A stretch of 64,000 nt of DNA from Halotia branconii CENA392 (lineage in GTDB: Bacteria; Cyanobacteriota; Cyanobacteriia; Cyanobacteriales; Nostocaceae), in NCBI RefSeq assembly GCF_029953635.1, contig NZ_CP124543.1:5860367-5924366 (forward strand). Direction: 5' to 3'. Under the pieces are notes generated by a model. The model worked only from the letters and a program-made list of their open reading frames with translations. It had not been told where the DNA came from and did no database searches. The stretch's first letter is position 1. Every line of letters begins with the position of its first letter. Below are positions 1-8,445 of the stretch, one piece after another. Position numbers and translations under genes: made by a program.

Positions 1-2
1 TC

Positions 3-1361
3 CAGATTGTATCTAAAGAACAAGAGGTTGCTTACCGCGATAGACAGCGTTTTGTTGCAGGTTTAGAAAAAGTCAATTTAATAGACAAACCAAAACAAGC
101 ACTACCTTTTAAACAAGGTGGAATGTATGTAATTAGCGGTGGTCTTGGTGGGGTTGCGGTTGAAATTGCTAAATATCTGATCAAGTTTTTTGATGCTAAA
201 TTGCTCTTACTTGGTCGTTCTCTTTTACCAAGTACAGAGTCTAATATATCTGCATCAATATCAGACAAGATTCAAGCATATCAAGAATTAAAACACCTGG
301 GAACGGTAGTTTATGAAGCAGTAGATATCTGCGATTTGTCAGCCACACAACAGGTAGTGGAAAAAGTCAAGAATATCTGGGGAAGTCAACTAGATGGCGT
401 GATTCATCTGGCGGGAACTTACCACGAACAAATGCTAGTGGATGAAACACCAGAAAGTTTCGCTGCAATCTTACGTCCTAAAGTCTTAGGTGCTTGGGTG
501 CTACATCAGGTGTTGAAAGGACAAGGTGTTTTTATTAGCTTTTCGTCTTTGGCGAGTTTCTTTGGTGGCGCGACAATTGCTGCTTATGCTGCGGCTAACA
601 ATTTTTTGGAAAGCTTTAATCAATATCAAAATTCTGTTGCTGGGTTACATAGCTATTGCTTTGCTTGGACAATTTGGCGTGATACCGGGATGAATAAGGG
701 TTATCAGAGACAAGAAATTATCCGCACGCAAGGATATTATGATATGAGCCTGCAACAAGGCTTATATTCTTTCTTGGCTGGTTTATATCATGACCAAACA
801 GGGCTGATAGTTGGTTTAGATGGCAGCCATGCTAAAATTCGGCGTTTTACTTCCCAGTTTCAAGGGTTACAGAAATTAACTGCCTATTTTACTTCCAAAG
901 ATAGTGCTGTTGTATCAAAGTTACCAGATTTGACGGTGTGCGATCGCTTCGGAACCATCGTTAACTGTGACTATGTGCAACTCTCACAAATGCCCCTCAC
1001 TCTTAGCGGCGAAATTAATCGAGACTTATTAGCTAAGGGTATGGCTGATAAAAAAGCGATTACCCCACCTCGCAATGACACAGAAAGGCAGATAGCTCAA
1101 ACTTGGCAAGATGTTTTAGGCATACCTCAAATCGGCATTCACGACAACTTCTTTGAACTGGGAGGAAATTCTTTGCTAGTCTTCCAAGTCATTGCGCGAT
1201 TGCGCGAAGCTTTTGCTGTGGAATTATCGCCCAATCGTTTTTTTGCATCTCCGACTATCGCTGGTTTAGGAGAAAGCCTAGAAGCACTGCTAACTGTCGC
1301 CAAACAGTGGAATGAAGATATTGATGATGCAGAAAATGAATATGAGGTAGGGGTACTGTAA
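3..1361 (+). CDS. C-terminal part of a loading protein: ketoreductase plus carrier domain (AerA-like), partial
   Basis: The reading frame is open to the left edge, so the true start is outside the window. The visible part starts with the short stretch that precedes PKS ketoreductases (EVAYRDRQRFV). A KR domain follows with the nucleotide-binding motif SGGLGGVA and the active-site Ser, Tyr and Asn (FISFSSLAS, then AAYAAANNF). The last ~85 residues are a carrier domain with the phosphopantetheine serine in ELGGNSLL. The stop codon directly abuts the ATG of the next NRPS, so the two are co-translated. In aeruginosin clusters the AerA loading protein activates an aryl-pyruvate and its KR reduces it to a hydroxy acid. 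That role is inferred here because the activating domain is not visible. A normal PKS module end is the alternative. Confidence 0.85.
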   Translation, partial: QIVSKEQEVAYRDRQRFVAGLEKVNLIDKPKQALPFKQGGMYVISGGLGGVAVEIAKYLIKFFDAKLLLLGRSLLPSTESNISASISDKIQAYQELKHLGTVVYEAVDICDLSATQQVVEKVKNIWGSQLDGVIHLAGTYHEQMLVDETPESFAAILRPKVLGAWVLHQVLKGQGVFISFSSLASFFGGATIAAYAAANNFLESFNQYQNSVAGLHSYCFAWTIWRDTGMNKGYQRQEIIRTQGYYDMSLQQGLYSFLAGLYHDQTGLIVGLDGSHAKIRRFTSQFQGLQKLTAYFTSKDSAVVSKLPDLTVCDRFGTIVNCDYVQLSQMPLTLSGEINRDLLAKGMADKKAITPPRNDTERQIAQTWQDVLGIPQIGIHDNFFELGGNSLLVFQVIARLREAFAVELSPNRFFASPTIAGLGESLEALLTVAKQWNEDIDDAENEYEVGVL

Positions 1362-4300
1362 ATGACAACAATAGAATTTGTCTCTTATTTAAATAGTTTA
1401 GGCATCAAAGTTTGGCTGGAAGACAACCAGTTAAAATTTGTCGCTCCCAAGGGAGTGATGAACCCAGACCTCAAAAACAAACTACTAGCGTACAAATCAG
1501 AAATCCTAGCTTTTCTAGAAGAAGCCAAGACAGCAACAGACTCCTCTTTTGAGCCAATAGTATCTATAGACCGTTCTGGGGAATTACCCTTATCTTTTGC
1601 CCAACAACGGATGTGGTTTCTTTATCAACTAGAGAGCCAAAGCGCATTTTATAACGAGGGTTTGCAGTTGCACCTTGAAGGTATACTCAACTTAGCTGCT
1701 CTCGAACAGAGTCTCAACGAAATTATCCGTCGCCACGAAATTCTCCGCACAACTTTTCCTGCCATTGATGGTAAACCCGTGCAGGTTATCTCTCCGAGCT
1801 TGAAAATCAACATCCCAGTGCTGGACTTGCAAGGTCTAGCAGCATCAAAGGTACAACAAATTGTCACCAAAGAAGCTCGTCAGCATTTTGATTTGAGTCA
1901 TGGTGCTTTGTTGCGAGTGACTTTATTAAAGCTGGGGTCAAAGTCATATAAGTTGGTGTTGATTATGCATCACATCATCACCGACGGCTGGTCAATGGGG
2001 CTATTCATCCAAGAGTTATCTAATATCTACCGAGCTTTGACGCTGGATTCTCCTTTACTCCTGTCACAGTTGCCGATTCAATATGGTGATTTTACAGTTT
2101 GGCAGCGACAGTGGTTGACAGAGGAAGTACAAAAACAGCAACTCAATTACTGGAAGCAACAGTTAGCTGGCGCACCACCCTTATTAGAACTACCCACAGA
2201 CAAATCCCGCCCCGCCGTTCAGACTTTTTGTGGTGCGACCCAGCAATTCCAAATTGACCGGAATTTGAGCGAACAAATCAAAAAATTCAGCCAACAGTCA
2301 GGGGCGACCTTATTTCATACCCTACTGGCGGCTTTTGTCGTTTTAATGTTTCGCTACAGCGGTCAAGATGATATCTGCGTTGGTAGTCCCATTGCCAACC
2401 GTAACCGCAGAGAATTAGACACATCGATTGGCTTTTTTGTCAATACATTGGTACTGCGTAACCGGATTGAGGGCAATCTCAGTTTTGTAGAGTTTTTATC
2501 CCAAGTGCGGCAAGTTGCAACTTCTGCTTACACTCATCAAGATGTTCCCTTTGAACAAGTGGTAGAAGCATTGCAACCAGAACGTTCTCTGAGTTACAAT
2601 CCTCTGTTTCAAGTGGTGTTTGTCTTAGAAAATTTCTTGTTAGATAAAGTAGAATTGCCCGATTTGACTTTGACTCCTCAATTTGTAGAACGTGGTACAT
2701 CTCAGTTTGATTTGACCTTGGCAGTGTGGGAGACAAAAGCAGGACTGATAGGTTCTTGGGAATATAACAGCGATTTATTTGAACCAGAAACCATTGCCAG
2801 GATGACGAGTCACTTCCAGACTTTGTTAGCTGCGATTATTGCCAATCCCCGTCAAAGTATTGGCGAATTACCATTGCTAAGTCAGCAGGAGCGACATCAG
2901 TTACTAGTAGAGTGGAATGATACTTATAGACCTTATCCTCACAGCAAATGCATACATCAGTTATTTGAAGAGCAGGTAGAAAAAACACCAAATGCTGTGG
3001 CTGTGGTCTATGAAGATGAATCGCTGACATATCAACAGTTAAATGAACGCGCCAATCAATTAGCACATTATTTACAAACTCTGGGGATAAAACCAGAAGT
3101 TTTAGTCGGAATTTGCATCGAGCGTTCGCCCCTAATGATCGTAGGAATGCTAGGCATTCTCAAGGCTGGTGGAGCATATCTACCACTCGATCCAGCATAT
3201 CCCCCAGAGAGATTGGTTTATATGTTGCAAGATGCAAAAATACCAGTCTTACTAACTCAACAAGAGTTAATCTCACAGTTACCTCACACTCAAGCTAGAG
3301 TAATCTGTTTAGATACAGACTCAAAGGTAATTGAGACTTACAGTCAGGAAAACCCGACTATCGAAGTATCAGTTGATAACTTAGCTTACGTGATTTATAC
3401 ATCTGGTTCTACAGGACAGCCCAAAGGCGTTACTGTCATCCATCAAGCTGTCAATCGATTAGTCTGCAACACCAATTATATAAGTATCACAGCCGAACAC
3501 CGGGTAGCTCAAGCCTCTAATGCAACTTTTGATGCTGCTACCTTTGAAATTTGGGGAGCTTTACTAAATGGAGCTAGGCTGGTAAGCATCGAAAAAGAAA
3601 TACTGCTAGCACCACTAGAACTTGCCACACAACTGCGTCAGCAGCAGATAGATGTTTTATTTGTGACCACAGCTTTATTTAACCAGTTAGTTAATCAAGT
3701 ACCGGGAATCTTCCAAACTTTAGAAACAGTATTATTCGGTGGGGAAGCAGTTGACCCGACTACAGTTAGAGCAACACTTCAAAATCAACCACCAAAGCGA
3801 CTGCTTCACGTTTACGGGCCGACTGAAAATACTACCTTTTCATCGTGGTACTTAATCTCAGAAGTACCAGAGAAGGCAATTAACTTACCAATTGGTTCTC
3901 CCATCGCCAATACACAAATTTACATTCTGGATAAGCATCTGCAACCTGTACCAGTTGGAGTTATTGGGGAACTATATGTTGGCGGTGATGGTTTAGCTAG
4001 AGGTTATCTCAACCGTCCAGAGTTAACACAAAAAAGCTTTATCCAGAACCCATTTCATGATAAGAACTGCGATCGCCTGTATAAAACAGGAGATTTGGCG
4101 CGTTACTTACCCGACGGTAATGTAGAGTTTTTGGGTCGTATTGACAACCAAGTTAAAATTCGCGGTTTTCGCATTGAACTTGCCGAAATTGAGGCGATTT
4201 TGACTCAACACCCTCTGGTACGGGACGCTGTGGCGATCGCTAGAGAAGATATACCTAGTGTAAAGAATTTGGCAGCTTACGTCATCCCAGAATTGAAACA

Positions 4301-6131
4301 GCCAACTAGTAATGAGCTACGCCTGTTTCTCCAGTCAAAGCTTCCTAGTTACATGATACCTGCGTCATTCACATTTCTAGAAGCTCTGCCAATTACACCA
4401 AACGGCAAAGTAGACCGTCGTGCATTACCTGTACCGCAGTTAGAGTTAGATGAATCGACTGCTTTGGTCGCTCCTCGTACCCATACTGAAGAAGTCTTGG
4501 CAAAGATTTGGCAGGAGGTTTTATTACTTAAAAAAGTTGGTATCTATGACAATTTCTTTGAATTAGGTGGAGATTCGATCATTGGCATCCAAATTGTTGC
4601 TAGAGCTAATCAAGCTGGGCTAAAACTCACTCCAAAACAAATATTTCAACACCAAACCATTGCTGAATTAGCGACGGTTGCTGGTACAATTAATTCGGTT
4701 CAATCAGAACAAGGGTTAGTTACAGGATTTATCCCTCTAACACCTGTTTTACACTGGTTCTTTGAGCAAAATCAGCCAGAACCGCATCACTTTAACCAAT
4801 CAGTTCTGCTAGAAGTTCCCGCAACTTTGCAACCGGAACTATTAAAGCAGTCACTACAAAAGCTACTCTATCATCACGATGCTTTACGCCTGCAATTTGT
4901 GCAGCAGGATGGAAAATGGCAGCAGTACAACAGTGATGCTGTCAATGAAGTCTCGTTGGACATTATAGATTTATCACATCTATCCCAAACAGAACAGTTA
5001 AAAGCACTGGCAGATAAAGCAGATTCAGCACAAAGAAAGCTCAACTTAGCAGATGGGTCGCTGATGCGGGTTGTGCTGTTTCAACTAGGCAATTCTCCCG
5101 GACGGTTACTCATCGTCATCCATCACGCGGCTGTCGATGGTATCTCGTGGCGAATTTTGCTAGAAGACTTATCGCAAGCATACAAACAGTTAGAAGTTGG
5201 TCAAAATATCCAACTACCTGCAAAAACCACCTCCTTTAAGGAATGGGCAATGCGATTGCAGGATTATGGCCGCAGTCAAGAACTTCGTTCACAGCTAGAT
5301 TACTGGCTGGAATCAATGGGTTTTCCAACTGTGCCGTTACCGTTGGATTCTACTGCTGCTCAAGAAAATACTGTAGCCTCCAGTCAGATTGTCTCTGTAG
5401 ATTTGAGCGTAGAACAAACTCGCGCTTTGTTACAGGATGTTCCCTCGGCTTACAACACTCAAATTAACGATGTGCTGCTGACGGCGTTAGCACAGACCTT
5501 CACTCGTTGGACAAATTCTCCCGCTTTACTGATTGACTTAGAAGGTCACGGACGAGAGGACTTGTTTGAGGATGTGGACTTGTCGCGCACGGTAGGCTGG
5601 TTTACCAGTATCTTCCCCGTGCTGTTAAAGCTGGAAGCACAAGACGATCTCAAAGAAGTTCTCAAGTCAGTTAAAGAACAACTGCGCCGGATTCCTAACA
5701 AGGGTATTGGTTATGGCATCTTGCGTTATTTGAGTATAAATGAGTGTCGTCATCAGTTACAAGCCCTACCCAAAGCCCAGGTGAGCTTTAACTACTTAGG
5801 TCAATACGACCAAACCCAGTTAGCCACCTTGGGATGGAAATATGCCCAAGAGTCTAGCGGTTCTATTCACAGTCCTCAAGGACAACGCAGCCACTTAATA
5901 ACGGTGGATGGTTTAGTGATAGAAGGACGGCTGAAACTGGAATGGTACTACAGCGAGAAATTCCATCGCCGAGAGACTATAGAACATTTGGTGCATGAGT
6001 ATATAGCAGCGCTAGAAGCTATTATTGCTCACTGCTTATCTCCAGAAGCAGGTGGTTACACTCCTTCAGACTTCCCGGATGTTGAGTTTAGCCAAGAAGC
6101 TTTGGACGAACTGTTAGCAGAAATTGAATAA
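1362..6131 (+). CDS. NRPS: TubC-type docking, C, A, PCP, E; predicted to add a D-configured Ile/Val-type residue (AerB-like)
   Basis: Domain order: an N-terminal TubC-like docking domain (residues 1-55), an LCL-type condensation domain (PLSFAQQRMWF start, active site HHIITDG near residue 203), an adenylation domain (YTSGSTG near 677, YKTGDL, GRIDNQVKIRGFRIEL), a PCP with ELGGDSI near 1070, and an epimerization domain (HHAAVDGISW near 1253, LEGHGRE, TVGWFTSIFP, NYLGQ). By hand alignment to GrsA the ten pocket residues read DAFFLGVTFK, close to Ile/Val-type codes as I remember them; the substrate is therefore a prediction. The E domain should make a D-residue, as at position 2 of aeruginosins. 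The ATG follows the stop of the loading gene with no gap. The docking domain probably receives the upstream carrier protein. Confidence 0.93.
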   Translation: MTTIEFVSYLNSLGIKVWLEDNQLKFVAPKGVMNPDLKNKLLAYKSEILAFLEEAKTATDSSFEPIVSIDRSGELPLSFAQQRMWFLYQLESQSAFYNEGLQLHLEGILNLAALEQSLNEIIRRHEILRTTFPAIDGKPVQVISPSLKINIPVLDLQGLAASKVQQIVTKEARQHFDLSHGALLRVTLLKLGSKSYKLVLIMHHIITDGWSMGLFIQELSNIYRALTLDSPLLLSQLPIQYGDFTVWQRQWLTEEVQKQQLNYWKQQLAGAPPLLELPTDKSRPAVQTFCGATQQFQIDRNLSEQIKKFSQQSGATLFHTLLAAFVVLMFRYSGQDDICVGSPIANRNRRELDTSIGFFVNTLVLRNRIEGNLSFVEFLSQVRQVATSAYTHQDVPFEQVVEALQPERSLSYNPLFQVVFVLENFLLDKVELPDLTLTPQFVERGTSQFDLTLAVWETKAGLIGSWEYNSDLFEPETIARMTSHFQTLLAAIIANPRQSIGELPLLSQQERHQLLVEWNDTYRPYPHSKCIHQLFEEQVEKTPNAVAVVYEDESLTYQQLNERANQLAHYLQTLGIKPEVLVGICIERSPLMIVGMLGILKAGGAYLPLDPAYPPERLVYMLQDAKIPVLLTQQELISQLPHTQARVICLDTDSKVIETYSQENPTIEVSVDNLAYVIYTSGSTGQPKGVTVIHQAVNRLVCNTNYISITAEHRVAQASNATFDAATFEIWGALLNGARLVSIEKEILLAPLELATQLRQQQIDVLFVTTALFNQLVNQVPGIFQTLETVLFGGEAVDPTTVRATLQNQPPKRLLHVYGPTENTTFSSWYLISEVPEKAINLPIGSPIANTQIYILDKHLQPVPVGVIGELYVGGDGLARGYLNRPELTQKSFIQNPFHDKNCDRLYKTGDLARYLPDGNVEFLGRIDNQVKIRGFRIELAEIEAILTQHPLVRDAVAIAREDIPSVKNLAAYVIPELKQPTSNELRLFLQSKLPSYMIPASFTFLEALPITPNGKVDRRALPVPQLELDESTALVAPRTHTEEVLAKIWQEVLLLKKVGIYDNFFELGGDSIIGIQIVARANQAGLKLTPKQIFQHQTIAELATVAGTINSVQSEQGLVTGFIPLTPVLHWFFEQNQPEPHHFNQSVLLEVPATLQPELLKQSLQKLLYHHDALRLQFVQQDGKWQQYNSDAVNEVSLDIIDLSHLSQTEQLKALADKADSAQRKLNLADGSLMRVVLFQLGNSPGRLLIVIHHAAVDGISWRILLEDLSQAYKQLEVGQNIQLPAKTTSFKEWAMRLQDYGRSQELRSQLDYWLESMGFPTVPLPLDSTAAQENTVASSQIVSVDLSVEQTRALLQDVPSAYNTQINDVLLTALAQTFTRWTNSPALLIDLEGHGREDLFEDVDLSRTVGWFTSIFPVLLKLEAQDDLKEVLKSVKEQLRRIPNKGIGYGILRYLSINECRHQLQALPKAQVSFNYLGQYDQTQLATLGWKYAQESSGSIHSPQGQRSHLITVDGLVIEGRLKLEWYYSEKFHRRETIEHLVHEYIAALEAIIAHCLSPEAGGYTPSDFPDVEFSQEALDELLAEIE

Positions 6132-6212
6132 AAACTAAGTTCTAGGAGGTTATCGAACGCTAAACAACTAATAAATCGCTGCCAAAAATATGATGATTAC
6201 TCAAAAATAACT

Positions 6213-6812
6213 ATGCTGGAATTTCAGATTGAATTTGAGCTTCATATCCCTACTTCAAACAATTTAGTTATAGGTACTTTGGGGCCTGCTGCTACTAGTA
6301 GTGACTATGCTTCTCAGTACATAATTAATCAACTAATTTCCGAAGAATTTACGGTATCAAATCAGTTGTTTGATACTTTTTTAGATGTTAAAGAAGCTTT
6401 GCTGCAAGACAAGATAGATTTAGCATTGGTTCCTCATGCTTACGACCGAATTAATGAGTTTTATATGGAGCCTGATTTTGAGTTAGGCTTTATTTTTATC
6501 TATCCTACTCCCGTTTATGGGCTGGCTAAAAAGAAAGATAAAGAGGCAGTTTTCAACGGTTCGAGAATTGTAACTCATCCAGCACCGCTACCTTTATTAA
6601 AACAACTCTTGCCAGATACTCAAGATCAAGCACAAATTAAAGTTGATTTATCTCCTTCTACTAGCGATTGCGCGATGCAAGTCAAGCAAGGGTTAGCCGA
6701 CTTCGCTATTACTAATGAGAATGCAGCTAAAGTTTACGATTTAGAATTTATTTCTACTTATGGAAATATCCAGATGAGTTGGTCGCTTTTTCAGAAAAAA
6801 AGATTAAATTAA
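6213..6812 (+). CDS. aerD: Prephenate decarboxylase, AerD/BacA-like
   Basis: The protein has 199 residues, the size of BacA and AerD. It resembles the catalytic domain of prephenate dehydratases (TLGPAATSSDYAS near residue 23 corresponds to the GPxGTxSxxA motif) but has no ACT regulatory domain. BacA/AerD proteins decarboxylate prephenate without aromatising it; the product leads to anticapsin in bacilysin and to the Choi bicyclic amino acid in aeruginosins. The next two genes are a BacB-like cupin and an SDR, the same order as aerD-aerE-aerF, which makes this assignment much safer than similarity alone. An AGGAGG at 6144-6149 lies too far upstream to serve this ATG. A plain prephenate dehydratase is the less likely alternative. 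Confidence 0.82.
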   Translation: MLEFQIEFELHIPTSNNLVIGTLGPAATSSDYASQYIINQLISEEFTVSNQLFDTFLDVKEALLQDKIDLALVPHAYDRINEFYMEPDFELGFIFIYPTPVYGLAKKKDKEAVFNGSRIVTHPAPLPLLKQLLPDTQDQAQIKVDLSPSTSDCAMQVKQGLADFAITNENAAKVYDLEFISTYGNIQMSWSLFQKKRLN

Positions 6813-6821
6813 CAACAAATT

Positions 6822-7508
6822 ATGTCTAAATATTTTCCCCAACCAAAAACTATTATAATTAACTCTAATGTAGAGTTACTCGCCTTTCAATGTGAAGATA
6901 CCGTTGTGCAGTTAGCTTCTATTCCTCCAAGCGCAACTTTTACATTACATCGACATCCCGAAAGTCAAATAGGAATGCAAATTAAAGGGCGGTTAGAATT
7001 TAATCTCAACGGTACAAAAGAAATTCTCGAACCTCTTGAGCAATTGTATGTTGCTGGTGCTAATGTGCTGCATGGTTCTACTAATCCTTTTTCAGAAACA
7101 GCATTAGCATTTGATGTAAAACGCATTACAAATTTGAAGGAACCTGAAGAGGCGATTTTAAAAGTTTCACCAATTTTCGATAAAATTACAGGGTTTGAAT
7201 GTCAGTCTGTGGTTGGTTATTGGTTTGAAATTATTATTACTAAAATTCCTCCTAAAGCAATCATCCCAACTCGCCAAGCTAATGGTGAAAAAATGGGAAT
7301 AGTCTTGAATGGTAAATTAGTGATCGCCATCCAAGACGAACAGCAACAGTTAGAATATGGTAGCGTTTATTATGCTCCTGCTGAGGCTTTATATGGAGGA
7401 TATAATGCTTCTAATGAAACTGTAACTTTAATTGAGATTTTGATTAAGCCTTCCTCTTATCTTTCATTTAAAGAAAGTTTTTTAAAGACAGCACTAACTG
7501 CTTCCTAA
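6822..7508 (+). CDS. aerE: Bicupin isomerase, AerE/BacB-like
   Basis: 228 residues with two cupin domains, close to BacB in length. The N-terminal cupin keeps the metal-binding pattern (LHRHPESQ near residue 45 and a later His in NVLHGS). In the second cupin the equivalent segment reads PTRQANGEKMG, so the His pair is missing and that domain may not bind metal. BacB/AerE shifts the double bond of the dihydro-hydroxyphenylpyruvate made by the decarboxylase. The gene starts 9 nt after the stop of aerD and is followed 13 nt later by the SDR gene, so the three form a tight operon block. The role rests on this context plus the fold. Confidence 0.8.
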   Translation: MSKYFPQPKTIIINSNVELLAFQCEDTVVQLASIPPSATFTLHRHPESQIGMQIKGRLEFNLNGTKEILEPLEQLYVAGANVLHGSTNPFSETALAFDVKRITNLKEPEEAILKVSPIFDKITGFECQSVVGYWFEIIITKIPPKAIIPTRQANGEKMGIVLNGKLVIAIQDEQQQLEYGSVYYAPAEALYGGYNASNETVTLIEILIKPSSYLSFKESFLKTALTAS

Positions 7509-7521
7509 AGGAATATGAATT

Positions 7522-8316
7522 ATGGATTTAGGATTATCACAAAAAGTCGCCTTAGTAACAGGTGCAAGTGCTGGCATAGGTTACACCGTTGCTCAAAAGT
7601 TGGCAGTAGAAGGTTGTCATTTAGTAATTTGTGGTAGAAACTCTGACCGATTGGAACAAGCTTATCAAAGTTTGGTTGATTCTTCCACAAAAATTATCTC
7701 TATTTGTGCTGATGCTCAAAATGCTGGTGATTCTCAAAAACTAGTCCAAGAAGTTATTACACAATTTGGCAAAATCGATATTTTGGTCAACAATTCTGAA
7801 GGAGCAACATTTTCTCTTGAACCAATAGAAAATATCTATGATGCAGATTGGGAAAATGTCTTTGAGCGCAAGTTAATGGGCTATATTCGCATGACTAATC
7901 TGGTGCTACCGACGATGAAAAGTCAGCAATGGGGACGGATTATTAATATCATTGGTACATCAGGAAAAGAACCTTCTAGCCGTCTTGTGAAATCTGGGGT
8001 AGCGAATGCGGCATTAATGAACTTTACTAAAACTGTGGCGACGCAAGTTGCTAAATGGAATGTGTTAGTTACTGGTGTTAATCCTGGTTTGATTGATACT
8101 CCTAGGCATAGAGAATATTTAGAGGTTTTTGCCGAACAGGAAGGAAAGTCTGTTGATGAAATTATCGCCGGAAGTAATAAAATGATTCCGCTTGGTCGGC
8201 GTGGTTTGTCTAGTGAGGTGGCAAATTTAGTGGCGTTTTTAGCATCAGAATGTGCCAGTTATATAACGGGTGTGACTATTCCGGTTGATGGGGGATTATC
8301 GACATCGGCTTTTTAA
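7522..8316 (+). CDS. aerF: Short-chain dehydrogenase/reductase, AerF-like, lacking the usual YxxxK
   Basis: 264 residues, classical SDR length. The nucleotide-binding motif TGASAGIG is at residues 13-20, NNSEG stands at the NNAG position, and VNPGLIDTPRH follows as in active SDRs. The catalytic segment that normally reads YxASK is replaced by SGVANAAL (residues about 158-166), so both the Tyr and the Lys are absent. Such Ser/Asn variants occur in a known SDR subgroup, so the protein need not be inactive. Its place directly after the aerD and aerE-like genes suggests it acts on the ring reduction steps towards Choi or a related amino acid. A 129-nt gap with a short dispersed repeat separates it from the next NRPS. 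Confidence 0.78.
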   Translation: MDLGLSQKVALVTGASAGIGYTVAQKLAVEGCHLVICGRNSDRLEQAYQSLVDSSTKIISICADAQNAGDSQKLVQEVITQFGKIDILVNNSEGATFSLEPIENIYDADWENVFERKLMGYIRMTNLVLPTMKSQQWGRIINIIGTSGKEPSSRLVKSGVANAALMNFTKTVATQVAKWNVLVTGVNPGLIDTPRHREYLEVFAEQEGKSVDEIIAGSNKMIPLGRRGLSSEVANLVAFLASECASYITGVTIPVDGGLSTSAF

Positions 8317-8342
8317 TTTTATTTATAATCAGTATTTAAACG

Positions 8343-8400
8343 AACCGCAAAGGGCGCATAGACGCGATAGCGGCTTCCCGCAGGGTAGGGCGCAAAGAGA
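8343..8400. repeat. Short dispersed cyanobacterial repeat in the aerF-NRPS gap
   Basis: The gap 8317-8445 holds a G/C-richer run with CGCAAAGGGCGCATAGACG, GCGATAGCGGCTTCCCGC and GGGCGCAAAGAGAAG. Pieces of the same type recur at 32280, 56720 and 58325. No ORF is visible. It may separate two transcripts. Confidence 0.5.
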
Positions 8401-8445
8401 AGAAAAGAAGAGAGAACACTTACATAAACCATAATTTTTAAACCA

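Noticed and set aside
1649..3298. Several ORFs of 60-90 codons on either strand inside the NRPS genes
   Set aside because: They lie opposite or out of frame within strongly conserved NRPS domains and match no family.
6132..6212. A small gene after AGGAGG at 6144-6149
   Set aside because: No start codon at a usable distance, and the ATGATG at 6190 meets a stop after five codons.
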